Below are positions 1 to 8,339 of a DNA stretch of 64,000 nucleotides, piece by piece (positions within the stretch are counted from its first letter, which is position 1; each line of letters starts with the position of its first letter). The notes below the pieces were generated by a model. It was not told where the DNA came from. It did not search any database and was given only the letters and a program-made list of their open reading frames with translations. The position numbers and the translations under genes were made by a program. Source of the stretch: Winogradskyella marincola (GTDB taxonomy: Bacteria > Bacteroidota > Bacteroidia > Flavobacteriales > Flavobacteriaceae); NCBI RefSeq assembly GCF_029624125.1, contig NZ_JARSBN010000001.1:575901-639900 (forward strand), written 5' to 3'.

Positions 1-195
1 ATTAACATGGGGTTCTGGAATGCTGAGTTGTTCAAAAAAGCTTCCAGACATGTTTTTATCATAGTGCTGCCCTGTATGTACCAAACGATAGTCTAACGCT
101 TCTCCGCTGCTCTTTGCCTCTTCAATAGCATGAATTATAGGTGCTATTTTCATAAAGTTTGGTCTTGCGCCTGCGATTATGGTTATGGTGTACAT
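1..195 (-). CDS. wecB: UDP-N-acetylglucosamine 2-epimerase, N-terminal part only
   Basis: The minus strand opens at an ATG at 195 and reads without a stop to the window edge, giving the first 65 residues. The start MYTITIIAGARPNFMK followed by IAPIIHAI and LVHTGQHYD is the nucleotide-binding N-terminus of the WecB/MnaA epimerase family, which interconverts UDP-GlcNAc and UDP-ManNAc in the cytoplasm. The remaining part of about 300 residues lies outside the window, so catalytic residues cannot be checked. It is the next gene after a WecG/TagA-type transferase on the same strand, which fits supply of UDP-ManNAc to that enzyme. It is separated from its upstream neighbour by 257 bases carrying a tandem repeat. 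A TAAATTTG element on the minus strand (245-252) could be a -7 box, but no TTG lies at the right distance. Confidence 0.85.
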   Translation of the reverse strand, partial: MYTITIIAGARPNFMKIAPIIHAIEEAKSSGEALDYRLVHTGQHYDKNMSGSFFEQLSIPEPHVN

Positions 196-320
196 AATGA
201 TTTTAGGGTTGATTTTAATTCTTTAAGCAATACTACTAACGTGGCAAATTTATATCTTTTTAACAATTTTCTTGTATGTCTTCTCGGTTTTGTCTTTAAG
301 ATTATTGAATTTGACTTAAA

Positions 321-394
321 AACCCGGCTTAACCCGAATCAACCCCGAAGGAGACCCGAAGGAGCTCCGAAGGAGACCCGAAGGAAGCCCGAAC
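321..394. repeat. 11-bp GC-rich tandem repeat in intergenic spacer
   Basis: Four consecutive 11-base units of the form ACCCGAAGGAG lie at 343-353, 354-364, 365-375 and 376-386, with a partial fifth to 394. AACCC steps at 321, 331 and 341 lead into them with roughly helical spacing. The block is much richer in G and C than the AT-rich spacer around it. It lies between the epimerase and the WecG-like gene. The period is not a multiple of three, so the array does not look coding. It could act as a protein-binding array, a transcript structure or a slippage-prone spacer. Confidence 0.75.
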
Positions 395-452
395 ACAAAA
401 TGCACAAGACCTTGCATAAAATTTGCCGTAAACTTATGATTTTGTGCGATTT

Positions 453-1151
453 TTAATATTTCCCTAGTATTAAATTTACTAAAAAACGTACTAAATGTAT
501 TTGACGCTTGATTCTGGACGGCTGGTTAACAAGCCTATAGGCCCATTCTAAATTGTTTTTTACCCACCAATGTGGTGCTCGTTTTACATTTCCGGTATAG
601 ACATCGAAACTACCGCCCAAACCTTGATATACTGCTTGATGCTTTTGCTGTATGCGCTCCATAAGCAGCTCTTGCCTGGGTGACCCCATGGCTACAAAAA
701 CGACATCGGGTTGGTGGTGTATAATATCCTCTATAAGTTGTTGTTCTTCTGCTTCGGTTTTGATATACCCATTGCGAAAATTGCAAATATCAATACCGTT
801 AAACTCTTGCTCTAGCTTGGTTACGGTGTCTTCGATAACGTCTTGTTTTCCACCTACTAAATAAAACGATTTTGTTGTATGGTACTTTTTTACAATATCT
901 AGCCAAAGCTCGCAACCCGGAATTTTAACGACATCTTTATAGCCTTTTTTGCGTAATGCCCACACCGCACCGATACCATCTGGGTAGCCTAAGTTTCGGT
1001 TAATAATGGCTCGACTTTGGTCTGTGGCATGCAGAATTTTTTCGGCATTTACGGCTACCAATATTTTATGATGCTCAAAAGCGTAATCTATGAGTTGCGC
1101 TCTAGATTTTGGCGCATAGGTGATAACGTTATTTAGGGCTTGCGATTCCAT
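453..1151 (-). CDS. WecG/TagA/CpsF family glycosyltransferase (GT26)
   Basis: At 232 residues this is the normal length for the family, which transfers N-acetylmannosamine or its uronic acid from UDP onto a lipid-linked acceptor at the inner membrane face. Visible family features are PDGIG at residues 57-61, the DVVFVAMGSPRQE block at 149-161, GGSFD at 179-183 and RAPxWW at 191-196, followed by LEWAYRL and a basic C-terminus expected to lie on the membrane. It lies between a polysaccharide gene 5 bases upstream and a UDP-GlcNAc 2-epimerase downstream, so the ManNAc donor is probably made next door. The exact sugar (ManNAc or ManNAcA) cannot be read from the sequence. Confidence 0.88.
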   Translation of the reverse strand: MESQALNNVITYAPKSRAQLIDYAFEHHKILVAVNAEKILHATDQSRAIINRNLGYPDGIGAVWALRKKGYKDVVKIPGCELWLDIVKKYHTTKSFYLVGGKQDVIEDTVTKLEQEFNGIDICNFRNGYIKTEAEEQQLIEDIIHHQPDVVFVAMGSPRQELLMERIQQKHQAVYQGLGGSFDVYTGNVKRAPHWWVKNNLEWAYRLVNQPSRIKRQIHLVRFLVNLILGKY

Positions 1152-1156
1152 ATTTA

Positions 1157-2347
1157 TTATTTTTTTTCCAGATAATAGTGCGCCATTGCATTAAACATAA
1201 AAGCATTGCTCCAGCGCATATAGGGGATTTTTGAACTTAATCCTTGTCTGTATTGGTAATAAAAATAGCCTTTTTTGGATTGCATATTTTCAATCGTCCA
1301 GTATAGGGTTCGTTCTAACAATGCTGTATGTGCTTTGAATTGATTGAGTTTGGAGGCTGTAACAATAACCTGAGCAGGACAATGAATATCTATAGGATAG
1401 GTCTTATTGTGATAGTATTTTGGCTTGCCATCTGCTTCAAAAAAGTGCTTTGTATAATACTCCCAACCTTTATCTATATACTGTTGAAATGTTGTATCTC
1501 CTGTATTTTGCTGATAGGTTTCTATGGCATCTAAATTAAAACCGGTATGAAAACTATCTTTCCAAGACTGTACAGGTAATAATCCATAGATCCATGAACC
1601 ATCTTCTTCTTGCAAATCACAGGCTGCTGTAATGGCTTTGTTTGCCATATCTAAGTACTGTTTATTTTGTTTGTACTTATAGGCATAGCTTAAAATTTTG
1701 GCACCCAATAACGACGCATTGATTACGGTATTGTTGCCATCTTTGATACTGTACGAAAAGATATGCCCATTGCCATAAGGTGTTGTAGACAAATCTTGTA
1801 ATACAAACTCTGCAGAAGATAAAGCCTCCTCTAATACGCTTTTATCTTTTGTAATTTTACAACTTTCTATAAGCGCTTCTACACAAAACGCTGTTGCGAC
1901 TACTGTTGGTGTATTCTTTTTGAACAAAAACAAACGTCTTGCCTGCCAATCGAAGTTATAACCCCAACATGCACCTGCATAACCTTCTACTTTTAGATCT
2001 AAAAGCAACTGCGTGATGTACTTTATTTTTTCTAAAAGTGTTTGTGGTGTACCAAACTCTGTTTTGCCTTGAAGTGCTGCCTGGTAAAGCCTGCAATAGC
2101 CTAAAAGAAACAATGCTATGCCTTTAGAGTTGTGCTCCTTGGGCACCAATAATAATTTTCTAAAATTAACAGGACTGCGCTTAAAGCCTTGTATCCAAGC
2201 CAATCTTGCTATGTCCCAATGCTTAAGCGGTAATGCTTGAAACACCTTAGAATTTAAACCATCGTAAGGGTCCCAACCTGCGAAGTTTTGGGTTTCGCAA
2301 TAGGTTTTTAGTTTTTGGAATGATTGTGTAACCTTAGACATTTGCAA
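1157..2347 (-). CDS. Unassigned alpha-helical (alpha/alpha-toroid-like) polysaccharide-locus protein
   Basis: This 396-residue cytoplasmic-looking protein has no signal peptide or membrane segment. The sequence is a series of helical hairpins with aromatic and GN/GS turn motifs (ACWGYNFDWQ near residue 130, EEDGSWIYG near 250, a final YMRWSNAFMF near 378). This resembles the alpha/alpha-barrel fold of glycoside hydrolases, epimerases and prenyltransferase-like proteins. I do not recognise a defined family or catalytic set. Homologues in Bacteroidota capsule loci are sometimes given unrelated enzyme names, which I would not trust. The start overlaps the preceding glycosyltransferase by 14 bases, implying translational coupling and a role in the same polysaccharide. 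An ATG two codons in (2341) is an alternative start. Confidence 0.7.
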   Translation of the reverse strand: MQMSKVTQSFQKLKTYCETQNFAGWDPYDGLNSKVFQALPLKHWDIARLAWIQGFKRSPVNFRKLLLVPKEHNSKGIALFLLGYCRLYQAALQGKTEFGTPQTLLEKIKYITQLLLDLKVEGYAGACWGYNFDWQARRLFLFKKNTPTVVATAFCVEALIESCKITKDKSVLEEALSSAEFVLQDLSTTPYGNGHIFSYSIKDGNNTVINASLLGAKILSYAYKYKQNKQYLDMANKAITAACDLQEEDGSWIYGLLPVQSWKDSFHTGFNLDAIETYQQNTGDTTFQQYIDKGWEYYTKHFFEADGKPKYYHNKTYPIDIHCPAQVIVTASKLNQFKAHTALLERTLYWTIENMQSKKGYFYYQYRQGLSSKIPYMRWSNAFMFNAMAHYYLEKK

Positions 2348-3374
2348 TTTTTTTTTCTAGTTGTTTTACTACTTTACTTGCCATAAAATGTTGTTTGGCA
2401 TAGTTATGATTGTATTGCGCTATGGCATTTAACTTAGTATCATTGTTAATAATGAGTGCTATCTTGTCTGCAAAATCTTGCGGTTCTAAGCTTTCTACTA
2501 AATATCCCATTTTATCGTTTTCGAAAAAATCTACTAAACCACCAACTGGCCTTGACACTATAGGCAACCCAAAGGCCATTGCTTCTAGCACTGTTGTTGG
2601 CATCCCTTCGCTGTAGGATGGCAATAGATACACGTCTGCGTTTTTAAAAGCGCTTTTTAATTTATCATTAGATACATGCCCTAAAAAACTGACCTCTTGC
2701 AAATGCGCTTTTGCATAGCTTTTTACGTCATCTAACTGAGAACCATCGCCAGCAATGGTTAGACTACAATTAGGATATTGCGCTTTGAGTATTTGATATG
2801 TTTTTAATGCTTCGTAAATTCCTTTGTATGTTTCTATCCTAGACAAAAACAACAATTGAAATGTTTTATTAGACTTAGCTTGCCACATAAAGTCTTCTAA
2901 CAATTCTTCATTAATTTTTGTTGTTGACAGCTCTATAGGTTTGCTTATACCCCATTTTACCAAATCTGACTTGATTGATTTTGCTAAAACTATAAATTTG
3001 TCTGCCTTGTTATACGCTGAGAGAAATGCATTTGGTTGGTTGTTTATTTTTTTTACCATGTCTGGTGACCAACCATGAAAAAAAACAACTACTTTTTTTT
3101 GAAAAAGCTTGGCAATTTTGAGAAATACAGCATCTCGCTTTATTGCATTTTTACCTAAAGATGGGTTTAGTAAAACGTGTGTGTACCCTCCAAAAAGGCA
3201 CAGTAAAATGAACTTAAGATAATCGTATGGCAAAAACACAATACCTGGCAAACCATAACGTTTACCAATAACATTGTAGTCTTTTGATACAGACCAAAAA
3301 GGTTCTAATCCTTTGTAATGACTACTAACACCTCCTTGTAACTTTAAATGTGGTATATTAATAATAAGCTTCAT
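2334..3374 (-). CDS. Glycosyltransferase family 4 protein
   Basis: A 346-residue GT-B fold retaining glycosyltransferase. The N-terminal domain has the glycine loop LQGGVSSHY (residues 12-20). The C-terminal nucleotide-sugar domain shows FLSRIETYKG (176-185), IAGDGS (207-212), SFLGHVS (229-235) and the diagnostic E-x7-E region SEGMPTTVLEA (255-265). Such enzymes add one sugar to a lipid-linked oligosaccharide at the cytoplasmic membrane face. Donor and acceptor cannot be inferred. One base separates it from the FemAB-like gene upstream, and it overlaps the next gene by 14 bases, so it sits inside a tight operon. Confidence 0.9.
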   Translation of the reverse strand: MKLIINIPHLKLQGGVSSHYKGLEPFWSVSKDYNVIGKRYGLPGIVFLPYDYLKFILLCLFGGYTHVLLNPSLGKNAIKRDAVFLKIAKLFQKKVVVFFHGWSPDMVKKINNQPNAFLSAYNKADKFIVLAKSIKSDLVKWGISKPIELSTTKINEELLEDFMWQAKSNKTFQLLFLSRIETYKGIYEALKTYQILKAQYPNCSLTIAGDGSQLDDVKSYAKAHLQEVSFLGHVSNDKLKSAFKNADVYLLPSYSEGMPTTVLEAMAFGLPIVSRPVGGLVDFFENDKMGYLVESLEPQDFADKIALIINNDTKLNAIAQYNHNYAKQHFMASKVVKQLEKKIANV

Positions 3375-4352
3375 TTAATACCTCTGTTTTTTGAGCTTAA
3401 AATATTTGTAGAAGAATACAAGTATCTCTATAGTAAGCGACTTATAATTTGCCCATTCTCCGTTATACTGTACTTTTTCGCCTCTTGCCCCAATTTTGAA
3501 CTCATAAATTTTATCTGTACTATGATTACTAGGCGGTATGCGACCAAAGTCGAAATATCTAACCCCTTCTTCTTTTAAGGATTTAAAAAGCTCCTCCATT
3601 AACAAATAAGTTGCGCCTTTGCAGTCTCTACTTTTGTTACTGTTAGCTGCAAAAACATCGTAGGCATAGTCGTTATGCACCTGTACTATTCTGTATGCTA
3701 ACACTTCCTTTTTTGGGGTAGCAATAGCATAAAGCTTGATGGAATTGTGCGCCAACAAACTGCTGATTTCCTCATAGCTAACCACATGGGTCATTTCTTT
3801 GGTTTTTGACATTTCCTGAAACATGGCCACGAAATCATTGATGTGTGTATTATCTGGGTTGCTTACCTCTTTGACAACTAAATTGGCTTTCTGGGCTAAT
3901 TTAACACTTCGTTTCCACCTTCTATTTCTTGATTGTTCTGCGACTAGATTATTCTCTAGAGTTAATGGGCAAGAAAACACACCTATAGGTCTTTTGTATC
4001 CTGCTCTTCTCAACCCTACTTCCATCTCTACATTGTATTTGGTATTAGAGTCTATCTCTATGGCTTTGAATAACGAAGCTAAGGTATTGTAAAAGGCTTG
4101 TACTGTTTTTTCGTCTAACTCTGCGGTTCTTGCCTCACCACTAACACGAAATATAATACTGTTGAATAAAGGTACTTTGCTTTCTACTCCCCAAATGGCA
4201 ATAGATGTATTGGTTTTAGCATCTATAAAAAAACGTGCAGTAGCTCCTTTTGCGACAGCCATGGCATACCATGCCTCTGATTGTGTAAATGGTACAACTT
4301 TTAATTGTTTTTGATATCGAAAAAAATCTTCAGAATTAGAAATCTCAATCAT
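3375..4352 (-). CDS. FemAB/GNAT-like aminoacyl- or acyl-transferase
   Basis: This 325-residue protein resembles the FemAB/FemX-like branch of the GNAT superfamily. A basic RNRRWKRSVKLAQKA segment lies at about 142-156. The second acyltransferase domain follows with GATYLLMEEL (246-255), YFDFGRIPP (266-274) and YEFKIGARGE (283-292), the usual C-terminal signature of this family. Classical FemAB proteins add amino acids from aminoacyl-tRNA to lipid II. In capsule loci, relatives are thought to add amino-acid or acyl groups to sugars, and that is the inferred role here. It overlaps the next GNAT gene by 8 bases, suggesting paired decoration enzymes. Confidence 0.75.
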   Translation of the reverse strand: MIEISNSEDFFRYQKQLKVVPFTQSEAWYAMAVAKGATARFFIDAKTNTSIAIWGVESKVPLFNSIIFRVSGEARTAELDEKTVQAFYNTLASLFKAIEIDSNTKYNVEMEVGLRRAGYKRPIGVFSCPLTLENNLVAEQSRNRRWKRSVKLAQKANLVVKEVSNPDNTHINDFVAMFQEMSKTKEMTHVVSYEEISSLLAHNSIKLYAIATPKKEVLAYRIVQVHNDYAYDVFAANSNKSRDCKGATYLLMEELFKSLKEEGVRYFDFGRIPPSNHSTDKIYEFKIGARGEKVQYNGEWANYKSLTIEILVFFYKYFKLKKQRY

Positions 4353-4971
4353 TTACACTTACCGTTTTAATGTTTGTTTTTGAACCTATTTTAGTTAAAA
4401 TCAACTTTTTCTTTAGTTTGAACCCGGATTTTTGCTGCACTTTTATTGCTGGTGTATTTCCATTAAGCACTTGTACAACAGCTTTTTTCTTTCCTCTTTG
4501 CAAAATTGTTTTTAACCTCAGCACATTTACTTTTGCATGATAGCCGTTGCCTCTGTAATTGGGATGGCAAAAAGAATCTTCTAACAGTGCCTCATCTTTA
4601 GACAAGGATACATCTGTATTGAAACCAAACGGCAGCCCTAGGTGCTTAAATGATATCCAACTATAATACACCAACTGTTGGTCTTTAAAAACACCAAAAA
4701 CAGTATAGTCTCCACTTTCTAAACGCTTTTTATAAAGTGCTTTTTTATTCTCATCTAAGTAATCGCAGTTATCAAACTCATTGAACGACAACACTTTTAC
4801 ATCTGAATAGTTATACTTAGACAAGCGTTTTTCTATATCTTCTGAGTTGAGATCTTTTTCAAAATACAATAAGGTTTCTCTGAGAACACCAAACCGTCTT
4901 ATAACAGACTTTAGAATTCTTGGTATAACCCCTAAGCCATATTGTTTATATATACCAACTAACTTTCTCAC
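4345..4971 (-). CDS. GNAT family N-acetyltransferase
   Basis: This 208-residue protein has a GNAT domain in its second half. The acetyl-CoA loop is represented by CHPNYRGNGYH (135-145) and the late signature by NTPAIKVQQKSGF (172-184), where an Asn-x-x-Ala helix precedes a Gly-Phe strand. The first 90 residues are a basic, family-specific extension. It probably acetylates an amino sugar or sugar nucleotide used by this locus, but the substrate is unknown. It overlaps both neighbours by 4-8 bases (deacetylase upstream, FemAB-like downstream), so the three are translated together. Confidence 0.75.
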   Translation of the reverse strand: MRKLVGIYKQYGLGVIPRILKSVIRRFGVLRETLLYFEKDLNSEDIEKRLSKYNYSDVKVLSFNEFDNCDYLDENKKALYKKRLESGDYTVFGVFKDQQLVYYSWISFKHLGLPFGFNTDVSLSKDEALLEDSFCHPNYRGNGYHAKVNVLRLKTILQRGKKKAVVQVLNGNTPAIKVQQKSGFKLKKKLILTKIGSKTNIKTVSVND

Positions 4972-5906
4972 TTGATATTTTTAAAAAAATTAAAAAATAG
5001 CTTTAGCACTATAACATTGAGAGAATCAGACATATTTATGCCTATTCTTTTAATCTTTAATCTTTCTTGCTCTTTTGTATTATAACCATTTTGAGTTGTA
5101 AAACCATATTCTAACTTAAGCTCTTGGCATATTTCAATAGCGTTATCATTTACCAAGCCGTTAGGATAAGCAATATACTTTACAGGAGAATGAATTTCAT
5201 TTAGAAAATCCATGCAGGTTTTTATTTCGCTATATTGAGTTTCTTTATTTAAAAATATTAGGGGGTTATGATTATGGGTATGCACTCCTACTTTAAAGCC
5301 TTTAGCGCATAATTCAATTAATTCTTCAGTATTCATTAAACTCCTTTCCTTTATATTCTGCTCAACAAATATCGAACTAACTTTATCTAAGACTTTTTTG
5401 TCGTATAAATTTTCGCCTTTATTAACTTTATTTGGTATATCTAAATAATCTTTTGATATTTTTTTTTGCTCAGCTAACAACCTAATCTTATCATGCATGA
5501 GCATATCTTTGGTATCTGTTAATGCGGTAACAATAAAAAATATTGCCTTTGCGTTATGTTTTTGTAATAGAGGTAACGCAATGTCGTAATTATCCTTGTA
5601 ACCATCATCAAAAGTGATTAATACTGAATGCTGATTGGTTGATTTAGATTCGAAGAAATCCTCTGGATAAGAAAACTCAAAATGCTTATTATAAAACTTT
5701 ATTTGCTTATCAAAATTATCTCTATACCCTGTTTCTAAAATACTGCCTCGTTTAACTTTATAGTTATTGTACTTAGAAAAACTATGGTAATTAAAGACGA
5801 GGTAAAAATTTTTACTTAGCTTTTTGATAAGTACATGAACCCTAAAGACCCTTAACACAAACCCAACAGACTCTTTTAGCAGATATTTAATAGTGTTTAA
5901 CAACAT
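4968..5906 (-). CDS. Polysaccharide deacetylase (CE4 / NodB domain)
   Basis: This 312-residue protein carries the NodB homology motifs: TFDDGYKDN at 98-106, where the two Asp residues supply the base and a zinc ligand, and HTHNH at 209-213, supplying the zinc-binding histidines. NYHSF near 39-43 is a typical first strand. It should remove N-acetyl (or O-acetyl) groups from a glycan or a lipid-linked intermediate. A mildly hydrophobic N-terminal stretch (about 1-30) contains several Lys and Arg and is not a clean signal peptide, so location is uncertain. It abuts the membrane polymerase/ligase gene upstream and overlaps the GNAT gene by 4 bases. Deacetylation followed by re-acylation by the neighbours is a plausible sequence of events. 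Confidence 0.85.
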   Translation of the reverse strand: MLLNTIKYLLKESVGFVLRVFRVHVLIKKLSKNFYLVFNYHSFSKYNNYKVKRGSILETGYRDNFDKQIKFYNKHFEFSYPEDFFESKSTNQHSVLITFDDGYKDNYDIALPLLQKHNAKAIFFIVTALTDTKDMLMHDKIRLLAEQKKISKDYLDIPNKVNKGENLYDKKVLDKVSSIFVEQNIKERSLMNTEELIELCAKGFKVGVHTHNHNPLIFLNKETQYSEIKTCMDFLNEIHSPVKYIAYPNGLVNDNAIEICQELKLEYGFTTQNGYNTKEQERLKIKRIGINMSDSLNVIVLKLFFNFFKNIK

Positions 5907-7193
5907 CTAAAAGGCTATTTTTTTAATGTTTACGATATGCTTTAATACGTGAGCCTGATATGGGCTATTTATTAAAACTGCTACAGGCACTAAAAACACT
6001 GTTAGTTTTAAGCTCACACTAAAATCTGAAGAATAAAAACAGTGCACACCAATAAAAACCAACATTAATAATGTTCTTAGCACTTTAGTGCCTTTTGTGG
6101 TATAGTACTTATTTTTTAAAATAATGAAGTAAAACAGATACATTGTTCCTAACATTAAAAACCAGCCACCAGAAACCAAATCTCTGGTAAAACCAACAAT
6201 ACCGTAACGAAAACCTAAAGTCTTTTTTACAGCTTCACTTTTCATTGCTCCATAACCTTCACCAAAAAAAAAGAAACTTGGCTGAGATAGGCTATAGCCA
6301 AGAATTCTCATTGATGTATTAGACCGTCCGATGGTTCGCCCATATTGGTCAGTAGCTCCCTCATAACTCTCAGCATAACTAATTGCAGAACTAATGGTTT
6401 GTGATGCACTTTCTGACCCATCTAAACTATAGCTAAATCCTTTTGAGTTTTGTATTCCAAAAATAAATAACGGAAATAGCACTACGAGAACTGATGAAGC
6501 GTTGAATATTTTTTTCTTAAAGAAACTATATACTGCTAAATGCTTTGCTGCAAGCATAAACGTTAAAAACATATAGACAGGTATGTAGAAATAAATACCT
6601 CTTTTTCCACTAGAATAACCGACTAAAAAGGCGCTAATTAACACTGTACCACACCATAACCAATCTTGCTTAGTCATTTTTGGTTTGAACAAGAAGTATG
6701 TTGAGACCATAACGGAAATTAAAACAGGAAATGCTGTTGCTGTAGTACCTCCTACACTAGACATAAGCCCAACATACCCTTCTACCCTTTGCTGCAAAAT
6801 AAAAACATTGAAAGCAGACCCTAGCCCTTGCAGCACTATCATTACAACTAAAAGCTTTAGCAATAAGTTCCATTGTTTTATACTCAAAGGACTAACATAT
6901 AATTGATTGAACAATAAATAGGTGAAAATTAGGTACCTTAAATACAAAAATGTTTCTACCACACTATTATTATTAACAAAACCAATGTAAAAGCATATTA
7001 CTAAAAACAAGAGAAAAAACTTAGCACCAGGCACTTTAAAAGAGTACCTAAAATAAAAGACTACTGCTAATAAAACAACTGCATCTATAATATAACCTAT
7101 TATATCACTCACAAAAAAGAGACGATCTAATAACCCTTGGGTTAAAACAAGAATTATAGCTAATATTAAGACCTTAAACTTTATGCCATTCAT
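5907..7193 (-). CDS. O-antigen ligase / Wzy-like polymerase, polytopic membrane protein
   Basis: The 428-residue protein is almost entirely hydrophobic, with roughly ten to twelve predicted membrane segments. One long soluble loop lies at about 245-315 between GIQNSKGFSYS and SFFFFGEGYG. That layout of a big periplasmic loop late in the chain is typical of WaaL/Wzy proteins, which join or polymerise lipid-linked repeat units in the periplasm. The family has little sequence conservation, so ligase and polymerase cannot be separated. A 4-base overlap links it to the preceding glycosyltransferase. It is the only candidate polymerase in the visible part of the locus. Confidence 0.78.
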   Translation of the reverse strand: MNGIKFKVLILAIILVLTQGLLDRLFFVSDIIGYIIDAVVLLAVVFYFRYSFKVPGAKFFLLFLVICFYIGFVNNNSVVETFLYLRYLIFTYLLFNQLYVSPLSIKQWNLLLKLLVVMIVLQGLGSAFNVFILQQRVEGYVGLMSSVGGTTATAFPVLISVMVSTYFLFKPKMTKQDWLWCGTVLISAFLVGYSSGKRGIYFYIPVYMFLTFMLAAKHLAVYSFFKKKIFNASSVLVVLFPLFIFGIQNSKGFSYSLDGSESASQTISSAISYAESYEGATDQYGRTIGRSNTSMRILGYSLSQPSFFFFGEGYGAMKSEAVKKTLGFRYGIVGFTRDLVSGGWFLMLGTMYLFYFIILKNKYYTTKGTKVLRTLLMLVFIGVHCFYSSDFSVSLKLTVFLVPVAVLINSPYQAHVLKHIVNIKKIAF

Positions 7194-8338
7194 AATTGCT
7201 GAGCAAAATTAAAAAGCCTTTGAGCTTGCTTATACCATGTGTAGTTTTTAGCAACAAAGTTTGAACATTCTTCATTAAAAGTAACAAAATTATTGTCGCT
7301 GTAAATTGCTTCTATACTATTTTTTAACTCTAGTACCTGATCATTAGCGTTAGTGTTGAAATAATAAAGTAATTCTTTATTAGATTTAAAAACATCTGTA
7401 AACGCTTCCATATTTGGCGCTAAAACTTTTTTGCCCATTGCTAAATATTCCATTAGCTTTATAGGGCTAGATACTCGCCATGGCATAAAATTAGGGAATG
7501 GTAAAACAGGTAAATCTGAATCTGCAATTAACTGTGGAATTTCTTCTATACTTACAGGTGGTAAAAGTTGACACCAGTCTTGGAGGGCATTACGCTCTAC
7601 ATAATCTATAATTTCTTGGTCTACTATAATACCTACTTGTAATAATTCTATATCTAGTCCTTCAGTTCTTAATATTTCTATAGCCTTAATTAAGTTTAAG
7701 TTCCCTCTAGACACTGAAATACCACCGTGATAAAAGATTTTAAAGGTCTTTGTATGGTTCTTTCTCTTATGAACATTAGGGTTAAAGACATCTATATTAA
7801 CACCCGAACTCCAGTTTACACTATTATAGTTCTCTTTACTATACTCCTGCATAACATACTTCTCCATAAATGGTGTAATAAAACTAAATCCATGAAAAAA
7901 CTTAACCGCCAGGTTAAACTTCTTATGAAAATTAACCATATCGGCATCAAATGTTTTTGGTTGCGTAGGAGTTGTACGAATATCTACTATAAATTTATTT
8001 TTTTTACGGCATAGCTTATTGACAAAAAATGCGGGCATAACAAGGGCTACCAAATCTTGATTGACCATAATTACACTATTTTTTTCGGCAACTACAACCC
8101 TAAGCGTTCTTAATACCACCCTAATGCGAAACTCGACAGCATTTAAAAGCTTATTTTTAAAACTACTGAGGTAGACGATTCTATTTTTTAGGCCAAAATA
8201 CTTTGGCGCCTTAGCGTATGTACAGTAATAGTATGCTTTAATATTATTATCCAACGCATACCTTAATGGTTCTATTTCTGTAGAATAATTAGTGACCCTG
8301 TCTAATTGTTTAGATTCTAACCAATGAAATTTATACAT
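7190..8338 (-). CDS. Glycosyltransferase family 4-like protein
   Basis: This 382-residue GT-B protein has a C-terminal half with FYHGGISVSRGN (about 205-216), a donor-domain strand-turn as in GT4 enzymes, then a GT4-type late motif SSPIKLMEYLAMGKKVLAP near 307-325, where the Glu contacts the nucleotide sugar. The N-terminal acceptor domain is divergent, with FIVDIRTTP near 117-125. It probably adds a sugar to the growing lipid-linked repeat unit. It lies one base from the next GT4 gene upstream and overlaps the Wzy/ligase-like gene by 4 bases. Donor specificity is unknown. Confidence 0.82.
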   Translation of the reverse strand: MYKFHWLESKQLDRVTNYSTEIEPLRYALDNNIKAYYYCTYAKAPKYFGLKNRIVYLSSFKNKLLNAVEFRIRVVLRTLRVVVAEKNSVIMVNQDLVALVMPAFFVNKLCRKKNKFIVDIRTTPTQPKTFDADMVNFHKKFNLAVKFFHGFSFITPFMEKYVMQEYSKENYNSVNWSSGVNIDVFNPNVHKRKNHTKTFKIFYHGGISVSRGNLNLIKAIEILRTEGLDIELLQVGIIVDQEIIDYVERNALQDWCQLLPPVSIEEIPQLIADSDLPVLPFPNFMPWRVSSPIKLMEYLAMGKKVLAPNMEAFTDVFKSNKELLYYFNTNANDQVLELKNSIEAIYSDNNFVTFNEECSNFVAKNYTWYKQAQRLFNFAQQL

Positions 8339-8339
8339 A

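Noticed and set aside
130..456. Plus-strand open frame of 108 codons across the spacer at the left edge
   Set aside because: It overlaps the antisense start of the epimerase gene and the 11-bp tandem repeat. It has no promoter and no protein-like conservation pattern, and its C-terminal half is only the translated repeat.
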